A stretch of DNA of 64,000 nt from Micromonospora sp. U21 (GTDB lineage: Bacteria > Actinomycetota > Actinomycetes > Mycobacteriales > Micromonosporaceae): contig NZ_JAGPYK010000022.1 in NCBI RefSeq assembly GCF_018070045.1, forward strand, positions 45,683-109,682, written 5' to 3'. Numbering within the stretch: the first letter of the stretch is position 1; each line of letters starts with the position of its first letter. The notes beneath the pieces were generated by a model. It saw only the letters and a program-made list of their open reading frames with translations, did no database searches and was not told the origin of the DNA. This document shows positions 42,995 to 51,988 of the stretch, in pieces. A program made the position numbers and the translations under genes.

Positions 42995-43846
42995 ATGCCG
43001 ATCCTGGTGACCGGAGCGACCGGGACCGTCGGAGGCAGTCTGGTCCGGCAACTCGTGGCGGCCGGCCACGACGTACGCGCGCTGACCCGCGACCCCGCGT
43101 CGCCGGCGGCCGCGGCGCTGCCCAGCGGGGTGGAGGTGGTGGCGGGCGATTTCGCCAGGCCCGACACGCTGGCTCCGGCGCTGCGCGGCGTGACGCGCAT
43201 GCACCTGGTCGCGATGGACGGTTACGGGCCGCTGGCCACCGGTGCGGAGATCCTGGAGCTGGCCCGGCAGGCCGGCGTCCGCCGGGTCACCCACCTCGGT
43301 CACAACGATCCGAGCCGGGCGGACGACGACCCGATCGAGGCACCCCACCGGCCCCTGCACCGGGCCGTCGAGAACTCGGGCCTGGAGTGGACGCACGTCT
43401 TCCCCGGCGAGTTCATGGCGAACACCCGGGACTGGGCGGCCGGCATCCGGACCGAGGGGGTGGTGCGGGCGCCGTTCGGGGACTGGAACAGCGCGCTGGT
43501 CCACGAGGCGGACATCGCCGCGGTCATCGTGGCGGCGCTCACCGAGGAGGGCCACGCCGGCCGGGTGTACCAGCCGACCGGTCCGGAGCCGGTCCGCCGC
43601 CGGGACGTGGTCCGGATGATCGGCGAGGCGATCGGCCGTCCGGTGCGGTTCGACGAGCTGACCCCGGAGCAGGCCCGCGAGCACTGGAAGGACCACTACC
43701 CCGCCGAGGTGATCGAGTGGTTCCTGGAGATGGGGCGCCATCCCGAGGGCAACGGCTGGGTCGCCCCGGACGTCGAGCAGGTGACCGGACGCCCCGGGCG
43801 CACGTTCCGGCAGTGGGCCGCCGAGCACGCGGACGACTTCCGCTGA
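42995..43846 (+). CDS. NmrA-like NAD(P)-binding protein
   Basis: A 283-residue atypical SDR of the NmrA/HSCARG-like group: Rossmann motif ILVTGATGTVGGSLVRQLVA, then VRALTRDP for the NADP phosphate, GARGVRRVTHLGH-like strand VRRVTHLGHNDPS, and FPGEFMANTRDWA. It lacks the YxxxK of classical SDRs. Many such proteins are redox sensors or minor reductases; the substrate is unknown. It ends 30 bp before the convergent aldo/keto reductase. Confidence 0.88.
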   Translation: MPILVTGATGTVGGSLVRQLVAAGHDVRALTRDPASPAAAALPSGVEVVAGDFARPDTLAPALRGVTRMHLVAMDGYGPLATGAEILELARQAGVRRVTHLGHNDPSRADDDPIEAPHRPLHRAVENSGLEWTHVFPGEFMANTRDWAAGIRTEGVVRAPFGDWNSALVHEADIAAVIVAALTEEGHAGRVYQPTGPEPVRRRDVVRMIGEAIGRPVRFDELTPEQAREHWKDHYPAEVIEWFLEMGRHPEGNGWVAPDVEQVTGRPGRTFRQWAAEHADDFR

Positions 43847-43876
43847 CGGCGCCCGGGGCGTGAACCGGTCCGATGG

Positions 43877-44875
43877 TCAGGCCGCGTGGGCCGGCCGCAG
43901 GTCGGCCAGCAGCCGCTCCACCTCGTCGTACGCCTCGGCGCCCAGCGGGCCGAGCGCCAGGGTGGCCAGGTTCTCCTCCGCCTGCGCCACCGTGCGCAGG
44001 CCGGGGATGGGCACCGTTCGCGGGCTGCGGGCCAGCAGCCAGCCGAGCGCGCCCTGGGCCAGGGTGCGCCCGTCGGCGGTGAGCGCCGCACGGACCTGCT
44101 CGACCCGGGCCGCCCAGCGCGGCGTGGGCCGGCCGTCGGTGAACCACTGCAACCACTCGGGCGCCCGGCCGCGTACGTCGTCCGCGCCGACCGCCCGGGT
44201 CGACCCGGTGAGCAGCCCCATCGCCAGCGGGCCACGGTTGAGGCTGGCCAGGTCGTAACTGTCGCAGACCGCCAGCACCGCCGCGTTGTCCCGCAGCACC
44301 GACTCGTCGTGCTGGATGGCGGCGCAGTGCACACCAGCCGCCGCGAACGCCTCCGCCGAGGCAGGGTCGTCGGTGCTCCAGCCGTACGCCCGGATCTTGC
44401 CCTGGCCGACCAGGTCCTCCAGGGCGCCGACCAGGTCGAGCGCGGCGGGCACCGGCAGCTCGTTGATGTGCAGCTGGTAGAGGTCGACGTGGTCGGTGCC
44501 GAGCCGGCGCAGCGAATCCTCCAGGCTGCGCACCGCGAAGGCCGGGCTGGCGTCGGTGCCGAGCGCCCGACGGGTGGCCTCCTCGCTGACGTTGCCGAAC
44601 TTGGTGGCGATCACCGCGTCGTCCCGTCGGCCGGCCAGGGCCCGGCCGAGGATCCGCTCGCTGTGCCCGGCGCCGTAGTTGCTGGCCGTGTCGAACAGGG
44701 TCACCCCGAGGTCGAGCGCGCGGTGGATGGTGCGGATCGACTCGTCGTCGTCCACCTCGCCCCAGCCGAACGGCTGCCCGCCGTCGCCCCAGAGGGGGCC
44801 GCCGATCGCCCAGCATCCCATCCCGATCGCGCTCACCTCGATGCCGCTGCGTCCGAGCGTCCGTGTCGTCGTCAT
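43877..44875 (-). CDS. Aldo/keto reductase
   Basis: A 332-residue AKR with the catalytic tetrad: Asp and Tyr in LFDTASNYGAGHSERILGRA, Lys in VIATKFGN, His in VDLYQLHINELP. The C-terminal IPGLRTVAQAEENLATL binds NADPH. I start at ATG 44875 (MTTTRTLGRSGI). It is divergently transcribed from a MerR regulator, with a palindromic operator between, so it is probably induced by the compound the MerR protein senses. Likely role: reduction of an aldehyde or quinone; substrate unknown. Confidence 0.94.
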   Translation of the reverse strand: MTTTRTLGRSGIEVSAIGMGCWAIGGPLWGDGGQPFGWGEVDDDESIRTIHRALDLGVTLFDTASNYGAGHSERILGRALAGRRDDAVIATKFGNVSEEATRRALGTDASPAFAVRSLEDSLRRLGTDHVDLYQLHINELPVPAALDLVGALEDLVGQGKIRAYGWSTDDPASAEAFAAAGVHCAAIQHDESVLRDNAAVLAVCDSYDLASLNRGPLAMGLLTGSTRAVGADDVRGRAPEWLQWFTDGRPTPRWAARVEQVRAALTADGRTLAQGALGWLLARSPRTVPIPGLRTVAQAEENLATLALGPLGAEAYDEVERLLADLRPAHAA

Positions 44876-44889
44876 GCGGTCAGCTTCCA

Positions 44890-44909
44890 ACCTGGAGTGC
44901 GCTCCAGGT
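44890..44909. promoter_or_regulatory. MerR-type operator between AKR and merR genes
   Basis: Perfect inverted repeat acctggag-tgcg-ctccaggt. On the minus strand a TTGACC (44907-44912) overlaps its edge and could be the -35 of the AKR promoter with the long (about 19-bp) spacer that MerR activators bend. Confidence 0.8.
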
Positions 44910-44930
44910 CAACCACTACCATCTCGGGGC

Positions 44931-45311
44931 ATGACCGGTTACGCCCCCGCGGAGGCCGCCCGGCGCAGCGGCTTCAGCCTGGACACCCTGCGGTACTACG
45001 AGAAGATCGGCCTGCTCGCCGACGTGAGCCGGACGTCGGGCGGCCAGCGGATCTTCACCGACGACGACCTCGGCTGGCTGGTGCTGTTCCGCTGCCTGCG
45101 CGACACCGGAATGCCGATCGCCCAGATGTGCCGCTACGCGCAGCTGGCCCGCGAGGGCGAGCACACCGCCGACGAGCGCCGTGAGCTGCTGAAACGGCAC
45201 GCGGTGCGGGTCGAGGAACAGATGCGCCTGCTCCAGCGCCAGTACGACCACCTCCGGGAGAAGATCCGCTTCTACGAGCAGCTGCCCGGATCGGGGTCGG
45301 AGAGCGGGTAG
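44931..45311 (+). CDS. MerR-family transcriptional regulator
   Basis: A 126-residue MerR protein. The winged helix is YAPAEAARRSGFSLDTLRYY-EKIGLL, followed by the SGGQRIFTDDDLGWLVLFRC wing and helix, and a dimerisation coiled coil (RVEEQMRLLQRQYDHLREKI). No cysteine cluster for metal binding is seen, so it belongs to the drug/aldehyde-sensing branch rather than the metal branch. It starts at ATG 44931, 21 bp beyond the palindromic operator. Confidence 0.93.
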   Translation: MTGYAPAEAARRSGFSLDTLRYYEKIGLLADVSRTSGGQRIFTDDDLGWLVLFRCLRDTGMPIAQMCRYAQLAREGEHTADERRELLKRHAVRVEEQMRLLQRQYDHLREKIRFYEQLPGSGSESG

Positions 45312-45338
45312 GCCAACCGACCCGGCGCCGGAGGCCGC

Positions 45339-46262
45339 TCAGGTGATGGCGGCCAGCCGGGGCAGCAGCGGGGCCAGCGGATCGAGCGCGTCGGCCCGGA
45401 CCACGTAGCGGGTCACGCCCCAGCGCCGCCGGTGCGCGGCCACCGCCGCGACGATCTCGTCCGCGGTGCCGATCAGCACGAACGGCGTGGCGAGCAGCTC
45501 GTCGACGGTCAGGCCGGTCTCTTCGGCGGTCTGCGCGGCGGCGGCCGCCGCGTCGCCGCCGACCACCACCCGCTGCACCAGCGCCTCCAGCGCGGGCGGG
45601 GCGTCCCGCCCGGCCGCGCCGGCCGCGACCGCGGCCAGCTGCGCCTCGATCTCCGCGACCCGCCAGCGCACGTCGTGGCCGTGGCCGTCGGCGAGAGTAC
45701 GACCGAAGCCGCTGAGCCCGACCACGTCGGCGTGCGCCCCGGCCCAGCGCAGCAGGTCGGTGTTGGCCGTGCCCACCGTCAACGGGATCCGCGGCTGCAC
45801 CGGTCGGGGCCGGTCCAGTCGCGCGGCGTGCACCGCCAGGTCGGCACTGTCGACGGTGACCTCCTCGCCGGTCAGCAGGGACCGGACCGCCTCGGCCACC
45901 GCGACGCACCGGCGCACCCGGCCGGCGACGTCCGGGCGCTCCCGCCCCACCGCCCGCCACTCGACCGGGGTGTGGCCGGCGCCGATGCCGAGCCGGGCCC
46001 GCCCGCCGGAGACCAGGTCGAGGGTGGCCACGTCGGTGGCGAGCAGCGCCGGCTCCCGGACGCCGGCGTTGGTGACGTACGAGCCGAGGCCGAGTGTCGA
46101 GGTGACCGACGCGGCGGCGGCCAGCGCGACGAACGGCGCGGCGACCACGCCCGGATGGTCGCCGACCAGCAGCGCGTCGTAGCCGGCCGACTCCACCCGG
46201 CGGGCCAGCTCACACCAGCTGGCAGCGTCGGACGGGCTCGCCTGGACCGAGAAGGTGACCAC
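45339..46262 (-). CDS. LLM-class F420/flavin-dependent oxidoreductase
   Basis: A 307-residue luciferase-like TIM barrel: SWCELARRVESAGYDALLVG, FVALAAAASVTSTLGLGSYV, DLVSGGRARLGIGAGHTPVE and RPRPVQPRIPLTVGTANTDL. These correspond to actinobacterial LLM proteins of the TIGR03621 type thought to use F420 rather than FMN. The gene could be supplied with reduced F420 by the NpdG at 5710. Substrate unknown. It is convergent with merR, 27 bp apart. Confidence 0.9.
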   Translation of the reverse strand: MVTFSVQASPSDAASWCELARRVESAGYDALLVGDHPGVVAAPFVALAAAASVTSTLGLGSYVTNAGVREPALLATDVATLDLVSGGRARLGIGAGHTPVEWRAVGRERPDVAGRVRRCVAVAEAVRSLLTGEEVTVDSADLAVHAARLDRPRPVQPRIPLTVGTANTDLLRWAGAHADVVGLSGFGRTLADGHGHDVRWRVAEIEAQLAAVAAGAAGRDAPPALEALVQRVVVGGDAAAAAAQTAEETGLTVDELLATPFVLIGTADEIVAAVAAHRRRWGVTRYVVRADALDPLAPLLPRLAAIT

Positions 46263-46333
46263 GGCCCCAGCCTGCCGCGCACCGAGCCGTCTGGCCAGTG
46301 CGAAGCGCCGGTTCTGCCGAGGGGAGACACGCG

Positions 46334-46864
46334 TCAGCCGGCGGGCGGCGTCAGACCGAGGAGTTCCTCGACCGTCCCGGGCCGGCCGGTGAGCGCGTTC
46401 AGCGCGGTGACCAGCCTCTTCTCCTCGTACCGGAAGTGCGACTCCAGCAGCGCGGCCAGCCCGTCCAGCTCGGCGCGCAGCCGGGCCACCGGCAGCGGCG
46501 TGGGATCGCCCAGCAGCTCCTCGATCCGGCCCAGGATCCCCGCGACCACCTCGTGGTCGGTGATCAGGTTGGCGAGGACCGGGCGAAGCTCGGGAACCTG
46601 GTCGGCCAGCAGCCGGAACGCGCCGTGGTCCTCACCGGTGTGGTGCCGGCCGAGCGCGGTGCAGAAGGTCAGGCAGTGGACCCGCAGGTCGCGCGAGGGG
46701 CGGGCCTCGCCGGGGCCGTCGGCGTCGAGGCTCGCCCGGAGACGGGCCAGCTCCGCGCTGAGCCAGAGGTGGATCTCGATCATCTGATTGCCGACGGCGG
46801 CGAGCCGGCCGGCCGGTGAATCGGGTGGGTGCACGTTCGTCCCATGCTGTCCCCGCGCCTCCAT
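46334..46864 (-). CDS. Hemerythrin-domain protein
   Basis: A 176-residue four-helix protein with iron-ligand candidates spaced as in hemerythrins: His in MIEIHLWLSAELARLR, His and HHTGED in LGRHHTGEDHGAF, His in LITDHEVVAGIL, and HFRYEEKRL at the end. It probably binds a di-iron centre for oxygen or nitric-oxide sensing/storage. I use ATG 46864; the GTG at 46870 would add two residues. Divergent or convergent partners give no functional clue. Confidence 0.85.
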   Translation of the reverse strand: MEARGQHGTNVHPPDSPAGRLAAVGNQMIEIHLWLSAELARLRASLDADGPGEARPSRDLRVHCLTFCTALGRHHTGEDHGAFRLLADQVPELRPVLANLITDHEVVAGILGRIEELLGDPTPLPVARLRAELDGLAALLESHFRYEEKRLVTALNALTGRPGTVEELLGLTPPAG

Positions 46865-46926
46865 GCCCACGGCGGCCTTTGTGCCGGGTGCACCGCGACG
46901 CTGGGCTGGAGCCTATCGCGGCGGGG

Positions 46927-48264
46927 TCACGGCGTGGTCGGCTCGTCGGGTTCCTTGAGGTGCCAGCTGGCCCGGAAGTCGGCCTCGCGGGCCTCGTGGA
47001 CGGTCCGTTCCTCGAAGACAGCAGCCCGCAGCGCGTGCCGTGACTCGGACATCACCAGCACCTCGACGGCCACCAGCGCGACGCAGATCGCGGTGAGGAG
47101 GGTGAGTGCGCCCAGCGCCGGCAGGTGCTGCCCGATCGGCAGGGCCGCTGCCAGCACCACCAGCACGCCGATCCGGGTCCAGGTGACGGTGTGCAGGGTG
47201 CGCAGTTGGAACAGCAGATTCGCGGCGAGGTAACAGATCACCCCGCCGAAGAGCATCGGCACAGCGGGCCCCTCGATCTTCTGCGCGGGCCCGCCGGCCG
47301 GATCGGTGATCTGGTGCAGGATCTCCTCGCTGCCGATGGAGAAGAGGATCACCGCGGCGATCATCGGCAGGTAGAGGTACGCGTACGCGTCGCGGGCCAT
47401 CGCCACCCGGGGGGCGCCCTCAGCCGCGTGCAGGGCGATCCGGGCGGCCGGGCCGATGAAGTCGAAGTGCGCCCACCACAGGGCGGCGGTGAAGAAGATC
47501 CCGAGCGAGGCGGCGGCCACCGCCGGCCAGGTGACCGGCTTGCCGACGAGCAGGTTGCCGCCGACGCCCACGGAGATCACGGACTCGCCCAGCGCGATGA
47601 TCAGGATGAGGTCGTAGCGCTCCGTCCAGTGCTCGGCGCTGGTCACCCCCCAGCCCCAGGTGCCGACGATGAAGCCGGTGGCGTACTGGACCAGCACCAC
47701 GGTGATCCACAGGGCGTCGCGGACCATCGCGGCCTGATCGGGGTCGGCGATCATTGGCGGCACCAGCGCGGCGGCCAGCAACAGGATGATGCTCGCCGCC
47801 AGCTCCGGGGCGAACCGGCGTAGCTGTCGGCGCTCCTGCGGGCTGTCCCGCACCACATGCTGGTACAGGATCATGTGGACGCCCCGGACCACGACGTAGC
47901 TGATGGCCACCAGCATCGGGCCCGCGGTGCCGCGCTTCGGGTCGGTGAACGCCTGCGGCAGTGCCAGCGCGAACGCGAACAGGGCGGCCATGGCGATCAC
48001 CATGAGCACCGGCACGTAGCCTTCGCCGAGCCGGACCCGGGTGGCGACCAGGCTGTGCACCACCCAGATCCACCAGAGCACGGCGAGCACCAGGCCGGCG
48101 TGCAGGAGCTGCCGGCCGGAGATGTTCGCGGCGGTCGCCCGGGTGATGATGAAGAACGAGAAGACGAAGACCAGATCGAAGAAGACCTCGAACTTGTCCA
48201 CCCGGGCACCGGGGGCGATCGGGACGGCGGGCCCCAGTCGCCCACGCCGCCGGTAGCCGCCCAC
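46927..48264 (-). CDS. Low-temperature-requirement A (LtrA) family membrane protein
   Basis: A 445-residue polytopic protein. The LtrA hallmark KFEVFFDLVFVFSFFIITRA comes at residues about 24-43. About ten TM helices follow, with ERYDLILIIALGESVISVG and WWAHFDFIGPAARIALHAAE, also typical. The family was named from a Listeria mutant unable to grow in the cold, but its biochemical role is unknown. A charged tail (HLKEPDEPTTP) is cytoplasmic. ATG start at 48264. Confidence 0.9.
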   Translation of the reverse strand: MGGYRRRGRLGPAVPIAPGARVDKFEVFFDLVFVFSFFIITRATAANISGRQLLHAGLVLAVLWWIWVVHSLVATRVRLGEGYVPVLMVIAMAALFAFALALPQAFTDPKRGTAGPMLVAISYVVVRGVHMILYQHVVRDSPQERRQLRRFAPELAASIILLLAAALVPPMIADPDQAAMVRDALWITVVLVQYATGFIVGTWGWGVTSAEHWTERYDLILIIALGESVISVGVGGNLLVGKPVTWPAVAAASLGIFFTAALWWAHFDFIGPAARIALHAAEGAPRVAMARDAYAYLYLPMIAAVILFSIGSEEILHQITDPAGGPAQKIEGPAVPMLFGGVICYLAANLLFQLRTLHTVTWTRIGVLVVLAAALPIGQHLPALGALTLLTAICVALVAVEVLVMSESRHALRAAVFEERTVHEAREADFRASWHLKEPDEPTTP

Positions 48265-48309
48265 GGTCCCACTCTGGCAGCGTCCGGACCGGCCCGAAGC
48301 CGGAACGGG

Positions 48310-48879
48310 TCAGCCCGCTCGACGGTGCCGCAAACCGTCCATGAGCAGGTCGAGCAACCGGTCGGCCTGGGCGCGCTCGCCAGCGGCCAGGGAGATCCCG
48401 CTCAGGCTGGTCAGCACGTCTCCCGTGTCGACGTCGGCGCGTACGGTGCCGGCCGCGGCGCCCGCGGCCAGCAGCCGGCCGAGTGCCTCCAGCAGCCGGT
48501 CCCGGCTCTGCGCGTACGGGTTGGTGCCCGCGGCGATCACCAGGCGCAGGGCGTCGGCCATCCCGCGCTTGGTGGCGAGGTAGTCGATGAACCGGGACAT
48601 CCAACCCCGTAGCGCCCGGTCCGGCGGCAGCTGGTCGAGCAGGTGCAACGCGGCGTCGCAGAGTTTGCCCAACTCGTTGCGGTAGGCCGCCTCGATCAGC
48701 GCCTCGCGGGTGGGGAAGTGACGGTAGAGGGTGCCGATGCCCACCCCGGCCTCCCGGGCGATGGTGTCGAGCGTTACCTCCGGCCCGGGGCGGGAAAACG
48801 CCTGGATCGCGGCCTCCAGCAACCGCTCGCGGTTGCGCAGGGCGTCCGCCCGAAGCGGGCGGGGGCTGGTCTCCGGCAC
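48310..48879 (-). CDS. TetR-family repressor
   Basis: A 189-residue TetR protein. Helix-turn-helix: NRERLLEAAIQAFSRPGPEV, LDTIAREAGVGIGTLYRHFP, TREALIEAAYRNEL. The ligand domain has FIDYLATKRGMADALRLVIA. The start is GTG 48879 with a strong AAGGAGGA upstream (48884-48891); the longer reading frame to 49698 is antisense to the SDR gene. It is divergent from that gene with a perfect 18-bp palindrome between, so it very likely represses it. Confidence 0.93.
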   Translation of the reverse strand: MPETSPRPLRADALRNRERLLEAAIQAFSRPGPEVTLDTIAREAGVGIGTLYRHFPTREALIEAAYRNELGKLCDAALHLLDQLPPDRALRGWMSRFIDYLATKRGMADALRLVIAAGTNPYAQSRDRLLEALGRLLAAGAAAGTVRADVDTGDVLTSLSGISLAAGERAQADRLLDLLMDGLRHRRAG

Positions 48880-48958
48880 ATCTCCTCCTTCGCTGGCGCG
48901 GGCCGTCGGGTTCACCCCGAAGTGGTATCCGGAGGAAGCTCCGGTTAGTCTCGAACGT

Positions 48959-48976
48959 AGCGGAGGATCCTCCGCT
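48959..48976. promoter_or_regulatory. TetR operator between tetR and SDR genes
   Basis: AGCGGAGGATCCTCCGCT, a perfect 18-bp palindrome located 55 bp before the SDR start and 79 bp before the tetR start. Position, symmetry and length fit a TetR dimer site. Confidence 0.85.
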
Positions 48977-49030
48977 TCCATCGTAGCGGCGGGCCGGTCC
49001 GGTCCGCCCCACCCGAACAAGGATGGATCC

Positions 49031-49966
49031 ATGACGACGAGCACCCCGATCACCACACCGTTCACCCATGACTCCACCGCCATGGACGTGATCCAGGGCG
49101 TGGACCTCGGCGGCCGGCGGGCAATCGTCACCGGCGGGTCGTCCGGCATCGGCGTCGAGACCGCCCGCGCCCTGGCCAGCGCTGGCGCGCAGGTCACCCT
49201 GGCCGTGCGCAACACCGACGCCGGGCAGCGCGCCGCCGACGACATCACCGCCAGCACCGGCAACGACCGGATCCTGGTCGCACCGCTCGACCTCGCCGAC
49301 CAGGGCTCGATTGCCGACTTCGTGGCCAACTGGGACGGCCCGCTGCACATGCTGGTCAACAACGCCGGCATCATGGCGTCGCCCGAGATGCGGACCCCAC
49401 AGGGCTGGGAGATGCAGTTCGCCACCAACCACCTGGGGCACTTCGCGCTCGCCACCGGGCTACGTCCGGCGCTGTCCGCCGCCGACGGGGCCCGGATCGC
49501 GTCGGTCAGCTCCGCCGCCCACCTACGCTCGCCGGTGGTCTTCGACGACATCCAGTACGAGCGCCGGCCGTACGAGCCGTGGGAGGCGTACGGGCAGTCG
49601 AAGACGGCGAACGTGCTCTTCGCCGTGGAGGTGACCCGGCTCTGGGCCGACGACGGCATCGTGGCCAACTCGCTGATGCCCGGGGCGATCCAGACCAACC
49701 TCCAGCGCTACATCAGCGAGGAGGAGCTGAACCGGGTGCGCGCGGGCAACGCGGCGGCCTGGAAGTCCGTCGAGCAGGGTGCCGCCACCTCGGTGCTGGT
49801 CGCCGCCTCACCGCTGATCGACGGGGCCGGCGGGCGGTACTTCGAGGACTGCCAGGAAGCCGGCCCGGCCGCGCCCGGCGAGCGGCGCGGCGTCGCCCCG
49901 TACGCGCTGGACCCGGAGGCCGCCGAGCGACTCTGGCAGGTCTCGACCGCCCTGCTCAAGGGCTGA
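49031..49966 (+). CDS. SDR-family oxidoreductase
   Basis: A 311-residue classical SDR of the retinol-dehydrogenase-like type: cofactor motif VTGGSSGIGVETARAL, structural MLVNNAGIMASPE, catalytic Ser in IASVSSAAHLRS and YxxxK in EAYGQSKTANVLF. The insertion VVFDDIQYERRPYEPWEAYG is typical of this subgroup. The ATG at 49031 follows gaacaaggatgg. Probably induced when the adjacent TetR binds its ligand; the substrate is likely a ketone, aldehyde or alcohol. Confidence 0.93.
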   Translation: MTTSTPITTPFTHDSTAMDVIQGVDLGGRRAIVTGGSSGIGVETARALASAGAQVTLAVRNTDAGQRAADDITASTGNDRILVAPLDLADQGSIADFVANWDGPLHMLVNNAGIMASPEMRTPQGWEMQFATNHLGHFALATGLRPALSAADGARIASVSSAAHLRSPVVFDDIQYERRPYEPWEAYGQSKTANVLFAVEVTRLWADDGIVANSLMPGAIQTNLQRYISEEELNRVRAGNAAAWKSVEQGAATSVLVAASPLIDGAGGRYFEDCQEAGPAAPGERRGVAPYALDPEAAERLWQVSTALLKG

Positions 49967-50022
49967 GTGCGCGGTGCCGGCCGGGGTCCGCCCCGACCGG
50001 CGCTCGCGGCCCACGAACGGCG

Positions 50023-50057
50023 AAAGGGCGCCCCGGTCGACGACCGGGGCGCCCTTT
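50023..50057. terminator. Rho-independent-like terminator between SDR and sucB
   Basis: A perfect 17-bp inverted repeat, aaagggcgccccggtcg (50023-50039) and cgaccggggcgcccttt (50041-50057), with one unpaired base and a T4 run at its end. It is the strongest terminator in the window and can act in both directions. Confidence 0.9.
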
Positions 50058-50073
50058 TCCGACTGGCTCGGGA

Positions 50074-51921
50074 TCAGGCCAGGCCCAGCTCCGACTCGAA
50101 GTTGCCGGCCTCCAGCCGCTCCTTGACCGCGGCCAGGAAGCGGGCCGCGTCGGCGCCGTCGATCAGCCGGTGGTCGTAGGACATGGCCAGGTAGACCATC
50201 GACCGGACCGCGACGACCTCGCCCAGATCCGGGTCGTTGACCACGACCGGACGCTTGACCACGGCACCCGTGCCGAGCATCGCCGACTGCGGCGACGGCA
50301 CGATCGGGGTGTCGAAGAGCGCGCCCCGACTGCCCGTGTTGGTCAGCGTGAACGTCGCGCCGGCGAGCTCGTCCGGGCTGATCTTGTTGGTCCGGGTCCG
50401 CTCGGCCAGGTCCGCGACCCGTTTGGCGACGCCGCCCAGGTTGAGGTCACCGGCGTTGTGGATGACCGGCACCAGCAGACCCCGCTCGGTGTCCACCGCG
50501 ATGCCGAGGTGCTCCGCCTCCGGGTAGGTGATCGTTCCACCCTCGAGATCCAGCCGGGCGTTGACGATCGGGTACGTCTGCAGCGCCTCGACGGCCGCCA
50601 GGGCGAAGAACGGCAGGAAGGACAGCTTCACGCCGTGCCGCTGCTGGAAGGAGTCCTTCGCCTGCGCCCGCAGCTTGGCGATCCGGGTGACGTCCACCTC
50701 GACCACCGTGGTGAGCTGCGCCATCTCGTGCAGCGACTCGTGCATCCGCGTGGCGATGGCCTTACGGATCCGGGGGAGCTTCTCGGTGGTGCCCCGCTTG
50801 CCGCTCGGCTGCGGCTTGGCGGCCGGCTTCGCCGGGGCCGCCGACGGCGCGGCGGCCGGCTGCTGCGGGGCGGCCGGAGCCGCCTTCGCCTTGGCCTTCT
50901 CGGCCGCCTCCAGCACGTCCTGCTTGCGGATCCGGCCACCCACGCCGGTGCCGTTGAGCGAGGACAGGTCGACGCCGTGCTCGCTGGCCAGCTTGCGCAC
51001 CAGCGGGGTGACGTACCCGGCGGCCTCCTCGCCGCCGCCCTGCGCCGGGGCGGACGGGCGCTGCGGCGTCGGGGTCGGCGCGGCCGGCTGCGCGGCCTGC
51101 TCGGCCTTCACCGGCTGCGCCGAGGTCTCGGCCTCCGCGGCCGGCTCGTTGTACGACGTGCCCGGGGTGGGCTCCTCGACCTTCGGCTCCGGCTTCGGCT
51201 CGGCCTTGGGCGCCGGCTTGGCCTCCGCCTTCGGCTCGGGCTTCGGCTCGGGCTTCGCCGGCGCGGGGGCAGCGCCGGCAACGCCGATGATCGCCAGGTC
51301 GGCGCCGACCGCGGCGGTCTCGTCCTCGGCGACCTTGATCTCCAGCACCGTGCCGGCGACCGGCGACGGGATCTCGGTGTCCACCTTGTCGGTGGAGACC
51401 TCCAGCAGCGGCTCGTCCACCTCGATGGTCTCGCCGACCTGCTTGAGCCAGCGGGTGACCGTACCCTCGGTGACGCTCTCGCCCAGGGCCGGCATCTTGA
51501 CCGCGGTGCCCTCGCCCCCGCCGGCGGCGGCCGGGGCCGGCGCCTCGGCGGGGGCCTCGTCCTGGGCGACCTCGTCGGCGGTGCCCTCGGCGGCGGCCGT
51601 CGGCTCGGCGGCCGGCTCGACCGACTCGGCCGGAGCCTGCTGCTGCTCCTGCGGGGCGGCCTCGCCGCCACCGGCCGACTCGCCCTCACCGGCGATGACA
51701 GCCAGCTCGCTGCCGACCTCCGCGGTCTCGTCCTCGCCGACCACGATCCGGCTCAGCACGCCCGACGCGGGCGACGGGATCTCGGTGTCGACCTTGTCGG
51801 TCGAGACCTCGAGCAGTGGCTCGTCGACCTCGACGGTGTCGCCCTCCTGCTTGAGCCAGCGAGTGACGGTGCCCTCGGTGACGCTCTCGCCGAGCCGGGG
51901 CATGGTGACCGATACCGGCAT
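50074..51921 (-). CDS. sucB: 2-oxoglutarate dehydrogenase E2 (dihydrolipoyl succinyltransferase)
   Basis: A 615-residue E2 with two lipoyl domains (lipoyl Lys43 and Lys179, each in EVSTDKVDTE), long Ala/Pro/Glu/Lys linkers, a peripheral-subunit-binding domain (YVTPLVRKLASEHGVDLSSL then VGGRIRKQDVLEA), and a catalytic domain ending in MSYDHRLIDGADAARFL with the active-site His-Asp. In actinobacteria this protein (DlaT/SucB) serves as E2 of pyruvate dehydrogenase as well. Start ATG 51921 follows AAGGAG; ATG 51939 would add six residues. It follows lpdA by 67 bp on the same strand, an E3-E2 operon. LipB and LipA, encoded upstream in the window, modify it. Confidence 0.96.
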   Translation of the reverse strand: MPVSVTMPRLGESVTEGTVTRWLKQEGDTVEVDEPLLEVSTDKVDTEIPSPASGVLSRIVVGEDETAEVGSELAVIAGEGESAGGGEAAPQEQQQAPAESVEPAAEPTAAAEGTADEVAQDEAPAEAPAPAAAGGGEGTAVKMPALGESVTEGTVTRWLKQVGETIEVDEPLLEVSTDKVDTEIPSPVAGTVLEIKVAEDETAAVGADLAIIGVAGAAPAPAKPEPKPEPKAEAKPAPKAEPKPEPKVEEPTPGTSYNEPAAEAETSAQPVKAEQAAQPAAPTPTPQRPSAPAQGGGEEAAGYVTPLVRKLASEHGVDLSSLNGTGVGGRIRKQDVLEAAEKAKAKAAPAAPQQPAAAPSAAPAKPAAKPQPSGKRGTTEKLPRIRKAIATRMHESLHEMAQLTTVVEVDVTRIAKLRAQAKDSFQQRHGVKLSFLPFFALAAVEALQTYPIVNARLDLEGGTITYPEAEHLGIAVDTERGLLVPVIHNAGDLNLGGVAKRVADLAERTRTNKISPDELAGATFTLTNTGSRGALFDTPIVPSPQSAMLGTGAVVKRPVVVNDPDLGEVVAVRSMVYLAMSYDHRLIDGADAARFLAAVKERLEAGNFESELGLA

Positions 51922-51988
51922 GTTCTGAGACTCCTTCATTCCCCTGGTGGGATCTTCGCCCGTCGCCGGACGCCGCGGGTTGTCGTGA

